A stretch of DNA of 64,000 nt from Erwinia sp. 198 (GTDB lineage: Bacteria > Pseudomonadota > Gammaproteobacteria > Enterobacterales > Enterobacteriaceae): contig NZ_RHUM01000003.1 of assembly GCF_003937915.1 (NCBI RefSeq), forward strand, positions 345,673-409,672. The letters are read 5' to 3'. The position numbers and the translations under genes were made by a program. Shown here in pieces: positions 18,824-29,057 of this stretch; the stretch's first letter is position 1, and each line of letters begins with the position of its first letter. A model generated the notes under the pieces. It had not been told where the DNA came from. It saw nothing but the letters and a program-made list of their open reading frames with translations, and searched no databases.

Positions 18824-20072
18824 TGCCACTCTCCGTTTCCATCGTTTCCATTACCTGCGCTACGGTGTGGAAAGAACCGCACACCAGCACGATATCCTGC
18901 GGCCCGGCCTGCCGCCGCGCCTGGCCAAACGCCGCCGCCACGCTGGTACAGGCCTGCGCGCCCGACAAATGCGCCAGCAGCTGCTCCGCGCTTGCGCCTC
19001 GCGGCCCTTCCAGCGGCGCGCAGTACCAGTAGTCAACCTGCGGTGCCAGACAGGCCAGCGTCCCGGCGATATCTTTGTCGTGCAGCATGCCGACTACCGC
19101 ATGGACCTTTCCGGTTTTCGGCAGCTCGCTCAGGCGTTCGGCCAGGTAGCCAGCCGCATGAGGATTATGCGCGACATCCAGAATAATGCGCGGCGATTGT
19201 GCAACGGTCTGAAAACGCCCGGGCAAAATCGCTTTATCCAGCTCGTAAAGCGTGGCGTCATCGACTTTTAACGACGACGCGCGCAGCGCGGCCAGCGCGG
19301 TGGCGGCATTCGGCAACGGCACCTGCGGCATCGGCAGCCCGTTCAGCGTGCCCTGCGCATCGGTAAAGCGCCAGTCGTGCTCACCAACGCTATAAGACCA
19401 GTCGCGCCCCCGCTTCAACAGCTGCGCGCCCAGCTCGTCGGCCACTTCGCCAATGGTATGCGGCATATCAGGTTCACCAACGATAGCAGGCTTGCCGCCA
19501 CGGAAGACGCCCGCTTTTTCGCGGCCGATGCTTTCGCGATCCGGGCCAAGCCAGTCGGTATGATCGAGCGCGATGCTGGTGATCACCGATACGTCGGCAT
19601 CCACGATATTGGTTGCGTCCAGGCGGCCACCCAGCCCCACCTCCAGGATCACCACATCAAGCTGCGCACGCTTAAACAGCCAGAGCGCAGAAAGCGTACC
19701 GTACTCAAAATAGGTCAGCGAAGTGTCGCCGCGCCCTTTCTCAATATCGGCAAATGAAGCGGTATGCTCCGCTTCGGCCAGCTCAAGCCCTTGAATGCGC
19801 ACGCGTTCGGTATAGCGCACCAGGTGCGGCGAACTGTAGACGCCGACGCGATAGCCTGCGGCCATCAGCAGCGTTTCCAGCGTCCGGCAGGTGGTGCCTT
19901 TGCCGTTAGTGCCGGCAACGGTAAAAACAAACGGAGCAGGTTTAAGAAGGTCAAGCCGTGCGGCGACGCGCTGAACGCGCGCCAGCCCGAGTTCGATAGC
20001 CTGAGAATGCAGATTCTCAAGATAATGAAGCCACGTGGCCAGAGGCGACGTGGCTTGAGGAAGAGTATCCAT
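18813..20072 (-). CDS. folC: Dihydrofolate/folylpolyglutamate synthase FolC
   Basis: Bifunctional Mur-ligase-family enzyme of 419 residues (E. coli 422) that joins glutamate to dihydropteroate and extends polyglutamate tails on folates. The ATP-binding loop TVAGTNGKGTT occupies residues 51-61, with the substrate segment VGLGGRLDATN and the metal/ATP site VISSIALDHT-like region (here VITSIALDHTDWLG) in family order. Its last codons overlap the dedD start, so the two are translationally coupled. It follows accD after 63 bases that contain a GC-rich hairpin, the E. coli gene order. Confidence 0.96.
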   Translation of the reverse strand: MDTLPQATSPLATWLHYLENLHSQAIELGLARVQRVAARLDLLKPAPFVFTVAGTNGKGTTCRTLETLLMAAGYRVGVYSSPHLVRYTERVRIQGLELAEAEHTASFADIEKGRGDTSLTYFEYGTLSALWLFKRAQLDVVILEVGLGGRLDATNIVDADVSVITSIALDHTDWLGPDRESIGREKAGVFRGGKPAIVGEPDMPHTIGEVADELGAQLLKRGRDWSYSVGEHDWRFTDAQGTLNGLPMPQVPLPNAATALAALRASSLKVDDATLYELDKAILPGRFQTVAQSPRIILDVAHNPHAAGYLAERLSELPKTGKVHAVVGMLHDKDIAGTLACLAPQVDYWYCAPLEGPRGASAEQLLAHLSGAQACTSVAAAFGQARRQAGPQDIVLVCGSFHTVAQVMETMETESGSGK

Positions 20073-20103
20073 GTATCCCGTTCACAAGTTACGGTTCATT
20101 GGT

Positions 20104-20126
20104 GAAAGGGCGACGCGCGCCCTTTC
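20104..20126 (-). terminator. Hairpin between accD and folC
   Basis: GAAAGGGCG and CGCCCTTTC form a nine-base-pair stem with a five-base loop just after the accD stop. There is no T-tract, so it is likely an attenuator or mRNA-end stabiliser. Confidence 0.55.
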
Positions 20127-20135
20127 GGACATCGA

Positions 20136-21044
20136 TCAGGCTTCAGGGCTTTGCGGCGCCTCTTCCACCTCAGGCACGCGCTCTTCCTGCGGCGCCGGCA
20201 GATTCATCATCTTAGCCAGCACGGAGGCGAGCTTAAAGCGCATCACCGGACGGCGCACGATCATGTCGATAGCGCCCTTCTCGATTAAAAATTCGCTGCG
20301 CTGGAAGCCCGGCGGCAGTTTTTCACGCACGGTCTGTTCGATCACGCGTGGGCCGGCAAAGCCGATCAGCGCTTTAGGTTCGGCGATGTTCAGATCGCCC
20401 AGCATGGCGAAGCTGGCGGAAACGCCGCCCATGGTCGGATCGGTCAGCACGGAAATATAAGGCAGACCGCGCGCCTGCATTTTCGCCAGCGCGGCGCTGG
20501 TTTTGGCCATCTGCATCAGCGACATCAGCGCTTCCTGCATACGGGCGCCGCCGGAGGCGGAGAAGCAGATCAGCGGGCAGTTATCTTCCAGCGCCTGCTC
20601 AACGGCACGCACAAAGCGAGCGCCAACCACGGATCCCATTGAGCCGCCCATAAAGGAGAACTCAAACGCGGCCGTCACAACCGGCATGCCGTGCAGCGTG
20701 CCTTTCATCACGATCAGCGCGTCTTTCTCGCCGGTGTCTTTCTGCGCCGCAGCCAGACGATCCTTGTATTTTTTGGAATCCCGGAACTTGAGCACATCTT
20801 TCGGCTCCAGCTCGCTGCCCAGTTCGGTCATCGAACCTTCATCCAGCAGGCTGTGCAGACGGTCACGTCCGTGCATACGCATATGGTGATCGCATTTCGG
20901 GCAAACTTCCAGATTGCGTTCCAGCTCGGCACGGTAGAGAACCTGGCCGCAGCTGTCGCATTTGGTCCAGACGCCTTCCGGAATGCTGGCTTTGCGCGAT
21001 GGGGTGATTGTGCTCTTGTTGAGAATTCTTTCAATCCAGCTCAT
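20136..21044 (-). CDS. accD: Acetyl-CoA carboxylase carboxyltransferase subunit beta
   Basis: Beta subunit (302 residues; E. coli 304) of the carboxyltransferase that, with AccA, moves the carboxyl group from biotin to acetyl-CoA to make malonyl-CoA for fatty-acid synthesis. The N-terminal zinc ribbon shows C29, C32, C48 and C51 in KCDSCG and CPKCDHH, and the crotonase-fold part follows with [11 protein letters not shown] and [12 protein letters not shown] oxyanion loops. A 291-base gap upstream (to dedA) should hold its promoter; no clear operator is seen there. AGG lies six bases before the ATG. Confidence 0.96.
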   Translation of the reverse strand: MSWIERILNKSTITPSRKASIPEGVWTKCDSCGQVLYRAELERNLEVCPKCDHHMRMHGRDRLHSLLDEGSMTELGSELEPKDVLKFRDSKKYKDRLAAAQKDTGEKDALIVMKGTLHGMPVVTAAFEFSFMGGSMGSVVGARFVRAVEQALEDNCPLICFSASGGARMQEALMSLMQMAKTSAALAKMQARGLPYISVLTDPTMGGVSASFAMLGDLNIAEPKALIGFAGPRVIEQTVREKLPPGFQRSEFLIEKGAIDMIVRRPVMRFKLASVLAKMMNLPAPQEERVPEVEEAPQSPEA

Positions 21045-21335
21045 TGATGACCTGTTATGTTGTTTATTGTGCTAAATCAGATACTTAACACAGATTATCG
21101 CCTGAGAATTAGGCGGTATTACATCATAAAACCGTTTTGCGCGCTACCAATTCGTCAACGGCCCGCGTTTCCCTTTTACGCTACCGGGCACGGGCGAGCC
21201 GGGCTGTTTATTTATCATGCCGCGAAGCGGTCAGCAACGGCCATGAAAACATATTTTATGAGCAAAAGCATCAGGAAGGGAAGCCGGGAGAACTCGCCCG
21301 CCGCCGCTGCCGGCGGACGGACGATAACAAAGAGG

Positions 21336-21998
21336 CTATTGCGGTTTCTGCTGACGCGCCGCGCGGCGATGACGTAACACTTCCACCACGCCTGGCAGAA
21401 CCGACACCAGAATAATAGCGACGATCAGATAGTGCAGGTTTTGCTGGATAGCCGGCAGGTTGCCGAAGAAGTAGCCGGCATAAGAGAACAGCACCACCCA
21501 AAGGATGCCGCCCGCCACGTTAAACAGCGCAAAATGGCGATAGGACATTTTGCCCATACCGGCAACGAACGGCGCAAAAGTCCGGACTATCGGCACAAAA
21601 CGCGCCAGGATAATCGTTTTTCCGCCGTGACGCTCATAGAACTGATGCGTTTTATCCAGGTAGCTGCGGCGGAAAACTTTTGAGTTAGGATTGCTGAACA
21701 GCTTATTGCCGAACAGGCGTCCGATGGTGTAATTCACCGCATCGCCGACAATCGCCGCTACGCACAGCAGCAGAGCCATCACGTGCACGTTCAGCGCACT
21801 GTCCGGGATAGCCGCCAGCGCGCCCGCCACGAACAGCAGCGAATCGCCGGGCAGGAAAGGCGTTACCACCAGCCCCGTCTCGCAAAACAGAATCAAAAAC
21901 AAAATGGCATAAATCCAGACGCCATACTGTGCAACCATCGCCTGCAAATGCACATCAATGTGCAAAATAAAGTCGATGACGGTGTGAATCACTTCCAT
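21336..21998 (-). CDS. dedA: DedA-family membrane protein DedA
   Basis: Inner-membrane protein of 220 residues (E. coli 219) of the SNARE-associated/VTT family, which takes part in recycling of undecaprenyl or other phospholipid carriers and in membrane homeostasis. The family blocks are [27 protein letters not shown] and the arginine-containing [16 protein letters not shown]. About five to six hydrophobic segments are seen, with a basic tail. It follows truA by 17 bases on the same strand, as in the E. coli pdxB-usg-truA-dedA run. Confidence 0.95.
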   Translation of the reverse strand: MEVIHTVIDFILHIDVHLQAMVAQYGVWIYAILFLILFCETGLVVTPFLPGDSLLFVAGALAAIPDSALNVHVMALLLCVAAIVGDAVNYTIGRLFGNKLFSNPNSKVFRRSYLDKTHQFYERHGGKTIILARFVPIVRTFAPFVAGMGKMSYRHFALFNVAGGILWVVLFSYAGYFFGNLPAIQQNLHYLIVAIILVSVLPGVVEVLRHRRAARQQKPQ

Positions 21999-22015
21999 AC
22001 AGGTTCCTTAATGCG

Positions 22016-22819
22016 TTAATCCTCGAGGAATAGCGGCCCCATCGGCGGACGGGGTAAATCATAACGTTCCGGGTAGTCGACCGCGACCAGATAAAGCCCT
22101 TCGGCCCGCGCCGTTGCCGCCGCCAGCGTGCGATCTTTTGCCGCCAGCAGCTCGGCCATCCAGCTTTCCTGCTGATTCCCACAGCCTATTTCCATCAGGC
22201 TACCGACAATATTGCGCACCATATGATGCACAAAAGCGTTGGCTTTGATATCCACCACCACATAAGCGCCGTGACGGCTGACATTAAGGTGTATGACGTT
22301 GCGCCAGGGCGTCCGCGACTGGCACTGCACCGCGCGAAAAGAGGTAAAGTCGTTTTCACCCAGCAGCGCCTGCCCCGCACGCTGCATTTTTTCCACATCC
22401 AGCGGATGGTAAAAATGCGTTACGCCGCCGTGTAAAATAGCCGGGCGCAGACGACGATTATAGATGACGTAACGATAGCGCCGCGCCGTGGCGCTGAAGC
22501 GGGCGTGAAAATCGTCCGCAACCGGCTTCACCCAGCGCACGGCGATATCGTCCGGCAGGTTGGCGTTGACGCCCAGCGTCCAGGCGGCATCTTTACGCAG
22601 CGAGGTGGTGTCAAAATGCACCACCTGGCCGGTACCGTGTACGCCCGCATCGGTTCGGCCTGCGCAGAACACCACCACCGGATGATCGGCCACTTTAGAG
22701 AGCGCCTTTTCCAGCTTCTCCTGCACGCTTCTGACTTCCTGCTGCCGCTGCCAGCCGTAATAGCGGCTGCCGTCATACTCAATGCCCAGCGCCAGCCTGT
22801 AAGTTTCTGCCGCCGACAT
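22016..22819 (-). CDS. truA: tRNA pseudouridine(38-40) synthase TruA
   Basis: Pseudouridine synthase of 267 residues (E. coli 270) that modifies positions 38-40 in the anticodon arm of many tRNAs. The catalytic aspartate is D57 in [17 protein letters not shown]. The start codon shares one base with the usg stop (TAATG), so the pair is translationally coupled. Other conserved blocks are [12 protein letters not shown] near the N-terminus and the C-terminal [11 protein letters not shown]. Confidence 0.96.
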   Translation of the reverse strand: MSAAETYRLALGIEYDGSRYYGWQRQQEVRSVQEKLEKALSKVADHPVVVFCAGRTDAGVHGTGQVVHFDTTSLRKDAAWTLGVNANLPDDIAVRWVKPVADDFHARFSATARRYRYVIYNRRLRPAILHGGVTHFYHPLDVEKMQRAGQALLGENDFTSFRAVQCQSRTPWRNVIHLNVSRHGAYVVVDIKANAFVHHMVRNIVGSLMEIGCGNQQESWMAELLAAKDRTLAAATARAEGLYLVAVDYPERYDLPRPPMGPLFLED

Positions 22820-23829
22820 TACCAGAAGTACTCCTGAACCAGCTTCTCAGCGGTTTTCACCGCCATCAGCGCGCCGCCGAAGCGCACGTTGTCCGCCACC
22901 GACCAGAACTGCAGCATCTCCGGGACACCGTAATCGTTGCGCACGCAGCCCAGGCTGAGCTGTGCGCTGCCCGATGCGTCGCCGACCTGCGTCGGATAGT
23001 CATTTTCATCGGAAAGCGCGATATCTTCCGCCTGCATCAGCGCTTCGCGCGCCTCTTCCGCCGACATCGGGCGCAGGTTTTCCACGTGCACTATTTGCGC
23101 GTTGCCGTAAAAAACCGGCGCCTGAACGGTGGTGACCGAAATCGGCAGCCCTTCATCCTGCAGCACTTTACGCACCTGGTCGATCAGGCGGCGCTCCTGC
23201 AGCACGCTGCCTTCGGCGTCCGGCAGCAGCGGCAGCATGTTGAAAGCCAGCTGGCGGCCAAAGAAGTTCTCTTCCGCCGGCATCCCGTTCAGCAGCCGCG
23301 CGCTTTCGCCCGCCAGCGAGTCCACGGCGGCCTTGCCGTGTGCCGAAGCGGCAATCAGGCTGGTGACCTGCAAACGGCCCAGGCCCGCCTGATCCACCAG
23401 CGGTTTGATCGCGCAGAGCAGCTGGCTGGTGACGCTGTCGGCCACGCTGATGATATTGCGGTTGCGGTAGTCGGCCAGCACCTGCGGGTTCACGTCCGGC
23501 ACCACCAGCGGCACGTCCGGCTCCAGCGCGAAAAGATCGCTGCTGTCGATCACCAGGCAGCCCGCGCTTGCGGCTTCTTCGGCATAGCGCGCCGAGGCTT
23601 CGCGACCGGCGGCGAAAAAAGCCAGCTGCACCTGTGACCAGTCGAACTCGCTGACGTTGTTGACCAGCAGCGTTCTGCCTTCAAAACGCAGGTTTTCGCC
23701 CGCGCTACGTTCGCTCGCCAGCAAATACAGCTCACCAACCGGGAACTGACGCTCGGCCAGTAATTCCAGTACTGCTCCCCCTACTGCGCCTGTCGCGCCC
23801 AGTAGCGCAATATTCCAGCCGTCAGACAT
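22819..23829 (-). CDS. usg: ASADH-like protein Usg
   Basis: Protein of 336 residues (E. coli Usg 337) related to aspartate-semialdehyde dehydrogenase. The N-terminal nucleotide motif [14 protein letters not shown] and the dimerisation fold are kept, but the segment that carries the catalytic cysteine in true ASADH reads [11 protein letters not shown], with no cysteine at that place, so dehydrogenase activity is doubtful. Its role is unknown. It lies downstream of pdxB after a terminator-like hairpin and is coupled to truA by a one-base overlap. GGAG lies nine bases before the ATG. Confidence 0.93.
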   Translation of the reverse strand: MSDGWNIALLGATGAVGGAVLELLAERQFPVGELYLLASERSAGENLRFEGRTLLVNNVSEFDWSQVQLAFFAAGREASARYAEEAASAGCLVIDSSDLFALEPDVPLVVPDVNPQVLADYRNRNIISVADSVTSQLLCAIKPLVDQAGLGRLQVTSLIAASAHGKAAVDSLAGESARLLNGMPAEENFFGRQLAFNMLPLLPDAEGSVLQERRLIDQVRKVLQDEGLPISVTTVQAPVFYGNAQIVHVENLRPMSAEEAREALMQAEDIALSDENDYPTQVGDASGSAQLSLGCVRNDYGVPEMLQFWSVADNVRFGGALMAVKTAEKLVQEYFW

Positions 23830-23850
23830 GTTGGTTTACTCCAGATAATG

Positions 23851-23885
23851 TACATAAAAAACAGAGGGCGGTGACGACACCGCCC
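23851..23885 (-). terminator. Terminator downstream of pdxB
   Basis: GGGCGGTG and CACCGCCC pair around ACGA, followed on the minus strand by CTCTG and six Ts. It separates pdxB from usg-truA, at least partly. Confidence 0.7.
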
Positions 23886-23949
23886 GACGATTCAGAATTG
23901 TTCGCAGTATGCGTCGCGCCCTTACGCGTGGGCACGCCGCATGAAATTT

Positions 23950-25086
23950 TTAGCAATCGGCCTGCCAGAACGCGCTGAAACCCAACGCCGACAGCAGCGT
24001 CGCGGTGCTTTCGCTATCGCACTGCACGCGCAGCGAAGACCATTCGCGACGTTCCAGATAATTTTTACGCAGGCGATCGAATTCACCCGGTACGGCCGCC
24101 ACTTTTCGCAACGGCGCATCGTCGCGGCGCACATCATACACCAGATGCACCAGTCTTTTCAGCGTCGGCTGATCCAGCTCGCCGCGCAGCGCGATCTGAC
24201 CAAACTCCGGCGCGGGCAGCAGGGTTTCCAGCGCCACCTGCTGCGGGTTGCCTAAAAACTGCGTCCAGGCTTCAAATACCTGGGTGGTGCCGCGCGCTTT
24301 ACCTTCCAGGGTGTAGCCTGCGATATGGGCGGTGGCGATATCCACTTTTTCCAGCAGCGGCAGAGAAAGCTCCGGCTCCGGCTCCCACACGTCCAGCACC
24401 ACGCTGAGATCCCGGCGCGTTGCCAGCACCTTCAGCAGCGCCTGATTGTCCACTACCGGCCCACGGCAGGCGTTGATCAAAATAGCGTTGGGTTTCAGCG
24501 CCCGCAGCAGCGCCTCGTCGGCCAGATGCAGGGTTTTGTAGGCGCCCTGCTTAAACAGCGGCGTGTGGAAGGTCAGGATATCGGCTTCCGCCACCAGCTG
24601 TGAAAGCGGCAGGAAGTCCCCTTCGTCGCCTCGATCGGCACGCGGAGGATCGCAAAGCAAGGTGCGGATCCCCAGCGCGGCAAGACGAGCCTGCAGGCGC
24701 CCGCCGACGTTGCCGACGCCGACAATGCCGACGGTGCGATCTTTCAGCGCGAAGCCGTCGCGTTCCGCCAGCAGCAGCAGCGCAGAGAAAACGTATTCCA
24801 CCACGGCGATGGCGTTACAGCCCGGCGCCGCCGAAAAAGCGATCTCCTGTTGTTGCAGAAAAGCCTCATCAATATGATCGGTGCCCGCCGTGGCCGTGCC
24901 GACAAATTTTACCGGCTTGCCGTTTAACAGCTCCGCATTGACTTTGGTCACGGAGCGCACCATCAGGCCGTCGGCGTCATCCAGCTCGGCCTGCGGGACG
25001 GGACGGCCGGGAACGGCCACTACATCCCCCGTGCGGCTAAACAGTTCGCGCGCATAGGGCATGTTTTCATCAACGAGAATTTTCAC
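23950..25086 (-). CDS. pdxB: Erythronate-4-phosphate dehydrogenase PdxB
   Basis: NAD-dependent 2-hydroxyacid dehydrogenase of 378 residues, the E. coli length, acting in the second step of the DXP-independent pyridoxal phosphate route. The Rossmann motif is [16 protein letters not shown], and the catalytic arginine, glutamate and histidine lie in [16 protein letters not shown] and [13 protein letters not shown]. The frame runs to 25167, but similarity begins at the GTG codon at 25086 ([15 protein letters not shown]), with AGGA nine bases upstream; E. coli pdxB also starts with GTG. The upstream neighbour is fosA and not flk. Confidence 0.95.
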   Translation of the reverse strand: MKILVDENMPYARELFSRTGDVVAVPGRPVPQAELDDADGLMVRSVTKVNAELLNGKPVKFVGTATAGTDHIDEAFLQQQEIAFSAAPGCNAIAVVEYVFSALLLLAERDGFALKDRTVGIVGVGNVGGRLQARLAALGIRTLLCDPPRADRGDEGDFLPLSQLVAEADILTFHTPLFKQGAYKTLHLADEALLRALKPNAILINACRGPVVDNQALLKVLATRRDLSVVLDVWEPEPELSLPLLEKVDIATAHIAGYTLEGKARGTTQVFEAWTQFLGNPQQVALETLLPAPEFGQIALRGELDQPTLKRLVHLVYDVRRDDAPLRKVAAVPGEFDRLRKNYLERREWSSLRVQCDSESTATLLSALGFSAFWQADC

Positions 25087-25181
25087 AATCGGGGTTCCTG
25101 CTCGGTAACAGTGAGGGAGGTTATTCTGCCATAAAGCCGGGAAAGGGATAAGCCCGTGGTGCAGCAAGCCAATAAGCCGCC

Positions 25182-25595
25182 CTATTTAAAGATCATTTTT
25201 GCATAAGGGTTTTTGCGACAGGCCGCCAGCCGCTGGCGCAAATCGCCTGCGTGTATTTCCAGCTTATGGCCGTCAGGATCAAGGAAATAGAATGAATCTC
25301 CCTCGCTGCGGTTTTCTTTCCAGCTTTCCACACCTGCCTGCTGAAGACGCAATGTCACAGCGACGAAGTCTGATGACTCAACCGTAAAAGCATAATGGGT
25401 GTAATCACTTTTTTCCGCAGGAAGCACTTCTCGCGCAGGATCGTAGGACAGGCACAGCCACAGCGACCCGCAGCTCAGGTAAGCGCCCCCTTCCCAGACG
25501 GCATTAACCTCCATCTGTAACAGCCGCTGGTAAAATGCCAGGCTAACACCTAAGTCCGTAACGGCCAGCGTTAAGTGATTGAGTCCTTTAAGCAT
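25182..25595 (-). CDS. fosA: Fosfomycin glutathione transferase FosA
   Basis: VOC-fold metalloenzyme of 137 residues that opens the epoxide of fosfomycin by adding glutathione, giving intrinsic resistance. The Mn ligands H7 (NHLTLAV), H67 (SDYTHYAF) and E113 (GHKLEIHAG) are present, as are T9 and the phosphonate/K-loop segment [14 protein letters not shown]. The C-terminus [14 protein letters not shown] is typical of chromosomal enteric FosA. It starts six bases after the stop of the secreted-protein gene, with a weak ribosome site, so it may be coupled to it. Position between pdxB and that gene is not the E. coli arrangement. Confidence 0.93.
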   Translation of the reverse strand: MLKGLNHLTLAVTDLGVSLAFYQRLLQMEVNAVWEGGAYLSCGSLWLCLSYDPAREVLPAEKSDYTHYAFTVESSDFVAVTLRLQQAGVESWKENRSEGDSFYFLDPDGHKLEIHAGDLRQRLAACRKNPYAKMIFK

Positions 25596-25601
25596 TATCG
25601 G

Positions 25602-26045
25602 CTACTGATTGATGCGTGTAATCAGCACGCGGGTGTTGTGACAGGCTTTGTCCTGACACACTTCGCTAAACCACAGCTGGCCGCTGTCGCCCACCATTAC
25701 GCCCTGATCCCTGGCAAACAGATCTTCATATTTCTGCGCGATAATGACGCGGCTTAAATCAGGCGTGAATACGCTGCCGTAGTGCTTCTTTAGCATTGCC
25801 GCCGTGCGATAGGTTTTCGCTTTCCCTTTTAAACCGACCTCAAGCGGATAAGCAATCATTGTCGCCACTTTGGCTTTGTCTTTTGCCGCCACCGCCTGTT
25901 GCAGTTCGCCAAGAAAATCCTGGTATTTCTGATGGGAGCCAAACAGAGAATCCAGACGCCGATCCACTTCCTGCGTGGTGGCTGCATAAGCGTTCCCCAT
26001 ACCGAGAAACAGGGATAGCAGCAGAATAGCCAGCCGGGTATACAT
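25602..26045 (-). CDS. Small secreted protein of unknown function
   Basis: Protein of 147 residues with a clear signal peptide (about 1-21, LAILLLSLFLGMGNAYA) and a mature domain of about 126 residues. The mature part is mixed charged, with FLGELQQAVAAKDKAKVATM and MIAYPLEVGLKGK; two cysteines in EVCQDKACHNTR could form a disulfide in the periplasm. I do not recognise a named family. AAGGAG lies before the ATG. It is followed six bases later by fosA, so a shared transcript is likely, but a functional link to fosfomycin is not shown. Confidence 0.8.
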   Translation of the reverse strand: MYTRLAILLLSLFLGMGNAYAATTQEVDRRLDSLFGSHQKYQDFLGELQQAVAAKDKAKVATMIAYPLEVGLKGKAKTYRTAAMLKKHYGSVFTPDLSRVIIAQKYEDLFARDQGVMVGDSGQLWFSEVCQDKACHNTRVLITRINQ

Positions 26046-26125
26046 AAAATTCTCCTTGAAAAGCGGCCTGTGCGCCGCGCTAACTTTAGGCTTAAGTCGG
26101 CAGCCACGTCAAAGACAGAGCGCGG

Positions 26126-27454
26126 TCAAGGGCGATCGAAAATGGCCGCCAGCGACGCCTCTTCCAGCTGTTGATAGAGTGAAAACTCGTCGATAACCGC
26201 GCAGCCCAGCGCCTGCTCAAAGGCCAACTGATTGGGGTGGCCCTTGCCCGCCGCTCCCCTTTCGCTGCCCAGATTCGACTGGAAAATGCCCGCGGCGCTG
26301 ACCGGCAGAAAATCTTCATAAACCACTGGCCTGGCCTCTATGGTGCCGTCGTCGATCAGACTTTGCAGCTGCTCACGGCTGGCCTGCTCCGGCAGCGTCG
26401 CGCCCGTCGACAGCCGATAGCTAAAATAGCCCAGCTTCTGCCGACGCAGCTCGTGCATATCGTCCGGGAAAGCGGCAAAGTTCGCGGCCAGCCCGGCGGC
26501 TTTATCCCCCGCCGTCGGCTGTTGCAAAAGCCGATCGTAAAGCGCGCGGCCTGCGGGCGTCAGCGCCAGCCCGCGCTGCTCGATTTCACCAAAGCGCGCG
26601 GTGTGCCTGCCCTCGCTGTTGTCGGTAAAGTTGATTTTTTCGCTCAGCGCCTTAAAGCTGGTCTGACGCAGCAGAATGGGCACGCGACGCGGCGGCGGCC
26701 CTTCAATGCTCTCTTTCGGCACCATCTGATAAGCGGGCATCTGCCGCTGCACGGCATCTATATCCAGCGTACGCGGCGTAAGGTGGTTAATGTGCGGCCC
26801 TTTAAAAGAAACCACGTCCGCAATCAGGCGGTGCTGATCCAGCAGCGACTGATAAGTTGCCCCGTCCACCAGCGCTTCGCTGTGCCACTGAAAGGTTTTC
26901 AGCGCTTCGGCGACAAACTCATCCGCCTGTGCGGCGGTTAAGCCCTGCTGAGCAAGGCCGATATCAATCAGTTCCAGCAGACGCGGCGTAAAGATATTCC
27001 GCTGGTCGAGGATCTGGCTCGCCTTCTGCCTCAGTTCGGGATCGTCGATCAGCTCCAGGCGCAGCAGCGAGGTAAACACGCGGAAAGGATTATATTGCAG
27101 CGAGCGCGCATCAACGGGGCGGAAAGCGGTAGCGTGCACCGGCACGCCGGCCGCAGAAAGATCGTAATAGCTGACCGGATACATCCCCATAACCGCAAAC
27201 AGTCGGCGCATGGTCGCCAGCTCCTGCGCTTTGCCCAGGCGGATAGCGCCGTGTCGTTCGACCGCCAGCCGGTTCAGCTCCGGCGCGCTGTCGACGTCCG
27301 CAAAGGTTTCGGGATGGGCCTGCAAATAGCAGGCGTTAACCTCTTTTACTAACCGTAACAGGGTACGGTACTGCGGCACTTCCTGCTGGTACATCAGCGA
27401 CATCGCTTTGGAAAAGGCGTCGCGGATCGCATCGGGCGAACTAAACCGGGTCAT
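26126..27454 (-). CDS. ydcJ: YdcJ (HglS-family 2-oxoadipate dioxygenase-like)
   Basis: Protein of 442 residues matching E. coli YdcJ (447) over its whole length, a VOC-superfamily Fe(II) enzyme. A Pseudomonas family member (HglS) converts 2-oxoadipate to 2-hydroxyglutarate in lysine breakdown; the substrate here is inferred only. The metal-site regions are the early VERHGAIRLG, GAPVHATAF-like GVPVHATAFRPVD, the HINHLTPRTLD block (near 228) and the C-terminal YEDFLPVSAAGIFQSNLG. AAGG lies seven bases before the ATG. It stands between a secreted-protein gene and a GabP-like permease, an accessory run not found at this place in E. coli. Confidence 0.93.
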   Translation of the reverse strand: MTRFSSPDAIRDAFSKAMSLMYQQEVPQYRTLLRLVKEVNACYLQAHPETFADVDSAPELNRLAVERHGAIRLGKAQELATMRRLFAVMGMYPVSYYDLSAAGVPVHATAFRPVDARSLQYNPFRVFTSLLRLELIDDPELRQKASQILDQRNIFTPRLLELIDIGLAQQGLTAAQADEFVAEALKTFQWHSEALVDGATYQSLLDQHRLIADVVSFKGPHINHLTPRTLDIDAVQRQMPAYQMVPKESIEGPPPRRVPILLRQTSFKALSEKINFTDNSEGRHTARFGEIEQRGLALTPAGRALYDRLLQQPTAGDKAAGLAANFAAFPDDMHELRRQKLGYFSYRLSTGATLPEQASREQLQSLIDDGTIEARPVVYEDFLPVSAAGIFQSNLGSERGAAGKGHPNQLAFEQALGCAVIDEFSLYQQLEEASLAAIFDRP

Positions 27455-27581
27455 AGTCTGGCCTTATGATAGAAGAAGGTCGCTGCGCTTAAACAGCGAA
27501 AGCCTTTCTTCAAGCATAGCGGCCAGCGGCAGGTTGTTCGCCCTGTTTTTCGCCTGTTTACGCGGTGCGGCGTCGGCCACT

Positions 27582-27609
27582 AAAAAAGCCATTCGCAGGA
27601 ATGGCTTTT
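27582..27609 (-). terminator. Intrinsic terminator downstream of the GabP-like gene
   Basis: GCCATTC and GAATGGC pair around GCAG, flanked by Ts on the 3' side of the minus transcript (six in a row). It lies 24 bases after the permease stop. Confidence 0.88.
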
Positions 27610-27632
27610 GCTGACGATCGCCTCGACACAAG

Positions 27633-29057
27633 CTACCGCATCGTTTGCACCGCGCGAGGCTGCATTTTGCCGCTGCCGACTTTTTGCGTCTGCGCCGTGC
27701 GCCTGCGCGTGACAATAAAACTCAGCATCAGCACGATCGCGGCCACGGCAGCGGTCATCAGCGTTTCATAACGATAATCGGGCGAAATAAACATATAGCC
27801 TAATACCACCAGAATAATACCGATGGTAAACAGCGTCAGCCACGGAAACAGCCACATCTTAAATTCCGGCGTCCGGCCGCTGCGCTCCAGCCTGCGGCGC
27901 ATAATCAGTTGGGAAACGGCGATAACCAGATAGACCAGCAGTGCGATAGCGCCGGTGGTGGAAAGCAGAAAGTCGAAAACCCTGCCGGGAAAAGCGTAGT
28001 TGGCGAAACAGCCTGCAAAACCGGCCAGCGTTGAGCTGAGTACGGCAACGCGGGGCACGCCGCCTGCGGAAATCCGCGCGCCAGCCTGCGGCGCATCACC
28101 ACGCTGCGCCAGCGAGTAAAACATGCGGGAGGCGGTATACAGCCCGGAGTTCATGCAGCTGCACACCGCGATAAACACTACCGAGCTGACCAGGATACCG
28201 GCGCCCGGGAGATGCAGCACGTTCAGCGCGTATTGAAAGGTTCCCTGTTCTTTCAGTTGTGGATCGTTCCAGGCGACCAGCGAAATCACCAGAAAAATCG
28301 ACAGCAGATAGAACAAGGCAATACGGTATACCACCAGGTTAGTCGAGCGCCGGATCTGCCGCCCCGGATCCCTGGTCTCGGCGGCGGCAATGGTCACGAT
28401 TTCCGCGCCAAAGAAGGAGAAAATAGTGATCAGCACGCCGGAAAGCACCGCGCCGCCGCCGTGTGGCATAAAGCCGCCGCTATCCCACAGGCGCGACACG
28501 CCGCTGACGTGCGCCAGAGGCCAGTAGCCTGCGATCGCCGCGATGCCCACCGCGATAAAAGCCAGGATAGCGACCACTTTAATCAGGGAAAACCAGAATT
28601 CGAACTCGCCGAAGTTTTTCACGTTGAAAAGATTAGTGCAGGTCAGCAAAGTCATAATAGAAAGTGTGTAAACCCAGGCGGGTACTGCGGGTAAAGCGGT
28701 ATGGAGGATGTTCGCGCCGGCTATCGCCTCCACCGGGATCACCAGCACCCAGAACCACCAGTAGAGCCAGCCGATGGTAAAGCCCGCCCAGGGGCCAAGC
28801 GCCCGTGAAGCGTAGGTGGAAAAAGAGCCGGAGTCAGGCTGCATAACCGCCATCTCTCCCAGCATTCTCATCACCAGCAGCACCAAAAAACCCGTTAATA
28901 CATAAGAAATTAAGATAGCCGGCCCTGCGGTAGCGATAGCGCTGGCAGAGCCGATAAAAAGACCGGCGCCGATAATCCCGGCGATAGAAATCATGGTGAC
29001 CTGGCGACTGGATAACCCATCGCCGAGCGTGGATGGCGGTTTTGCTGAATAACTCAT
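27633..29057 (-). CDS. APC-family amino acid permease, GabP-like
   Basis: Inner-membrane permease of 474 residues with about 12 helices, closest by eye to E. coli GabP (GABA permease). Shared blocks include HVTM-like RQVTMISIAGIIGAGLFIG, WLYWWFWVLVIP, SRLWDSGGFMP and FFGAEIVTIAAAE. The substrate may be GABA or another amino acid; the gabDT genes are not nearby, so no symbol is given. The frame reaches 29105, but AGGA six bases before the ATG at 29057 fixes the start (MSYSAKPPSTL). It is divergent from the EamA gene and ends before a terminator. Confidence 0.85.
   Translation of the reverse strand: MSYSAKPPSTLGDGLSSRQVTMISIAGIIGAGLFIGSASAIATAGPAILISYVLTGFLVLLVMRMLGEMAVMQPDSGSFSTYASRALGPWAGFTIGWLYWWFWVLVIPVEAIAGANILHTALPAVPAWVYTLSIMTLLTCTNLFNVKNFGEFEFWFSLIKVVAILAFIAVGIAAIAGYWPLAHVSGVSRLWDSGGFMPHGGGAVLSGVLITIFSFFGAEIVTIAAAETRDPGRQIRRSTNLVVYRIALFYLLSIFLVISLVAWNDPQLKEQGTFQYALNVLHLPGAGILVSSVVFIAVCSCMNSGLYTASRMFYSLAQRGDAPQAGARISAGGVPRVAVLSSTLAGFAGCFANYAFPGRVFDFLLSTTGAIALLVYLVIAVSQLIMRRRLERSGRTPEFKMWLFPWLTLFTIGIILVVLGYMFISPDYRYETLMTAAVAAIVLMLSFIVTRRRTAQTQKVGSGKMQPRAVQTMR

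Noticed and set aside
21057..21415. Two overlapping + strand frames of 106 and 92 codons between accD and dedA
   Set aside because: They run into dedA antisense sequence, lack ribosome sites and have no domain likeness.
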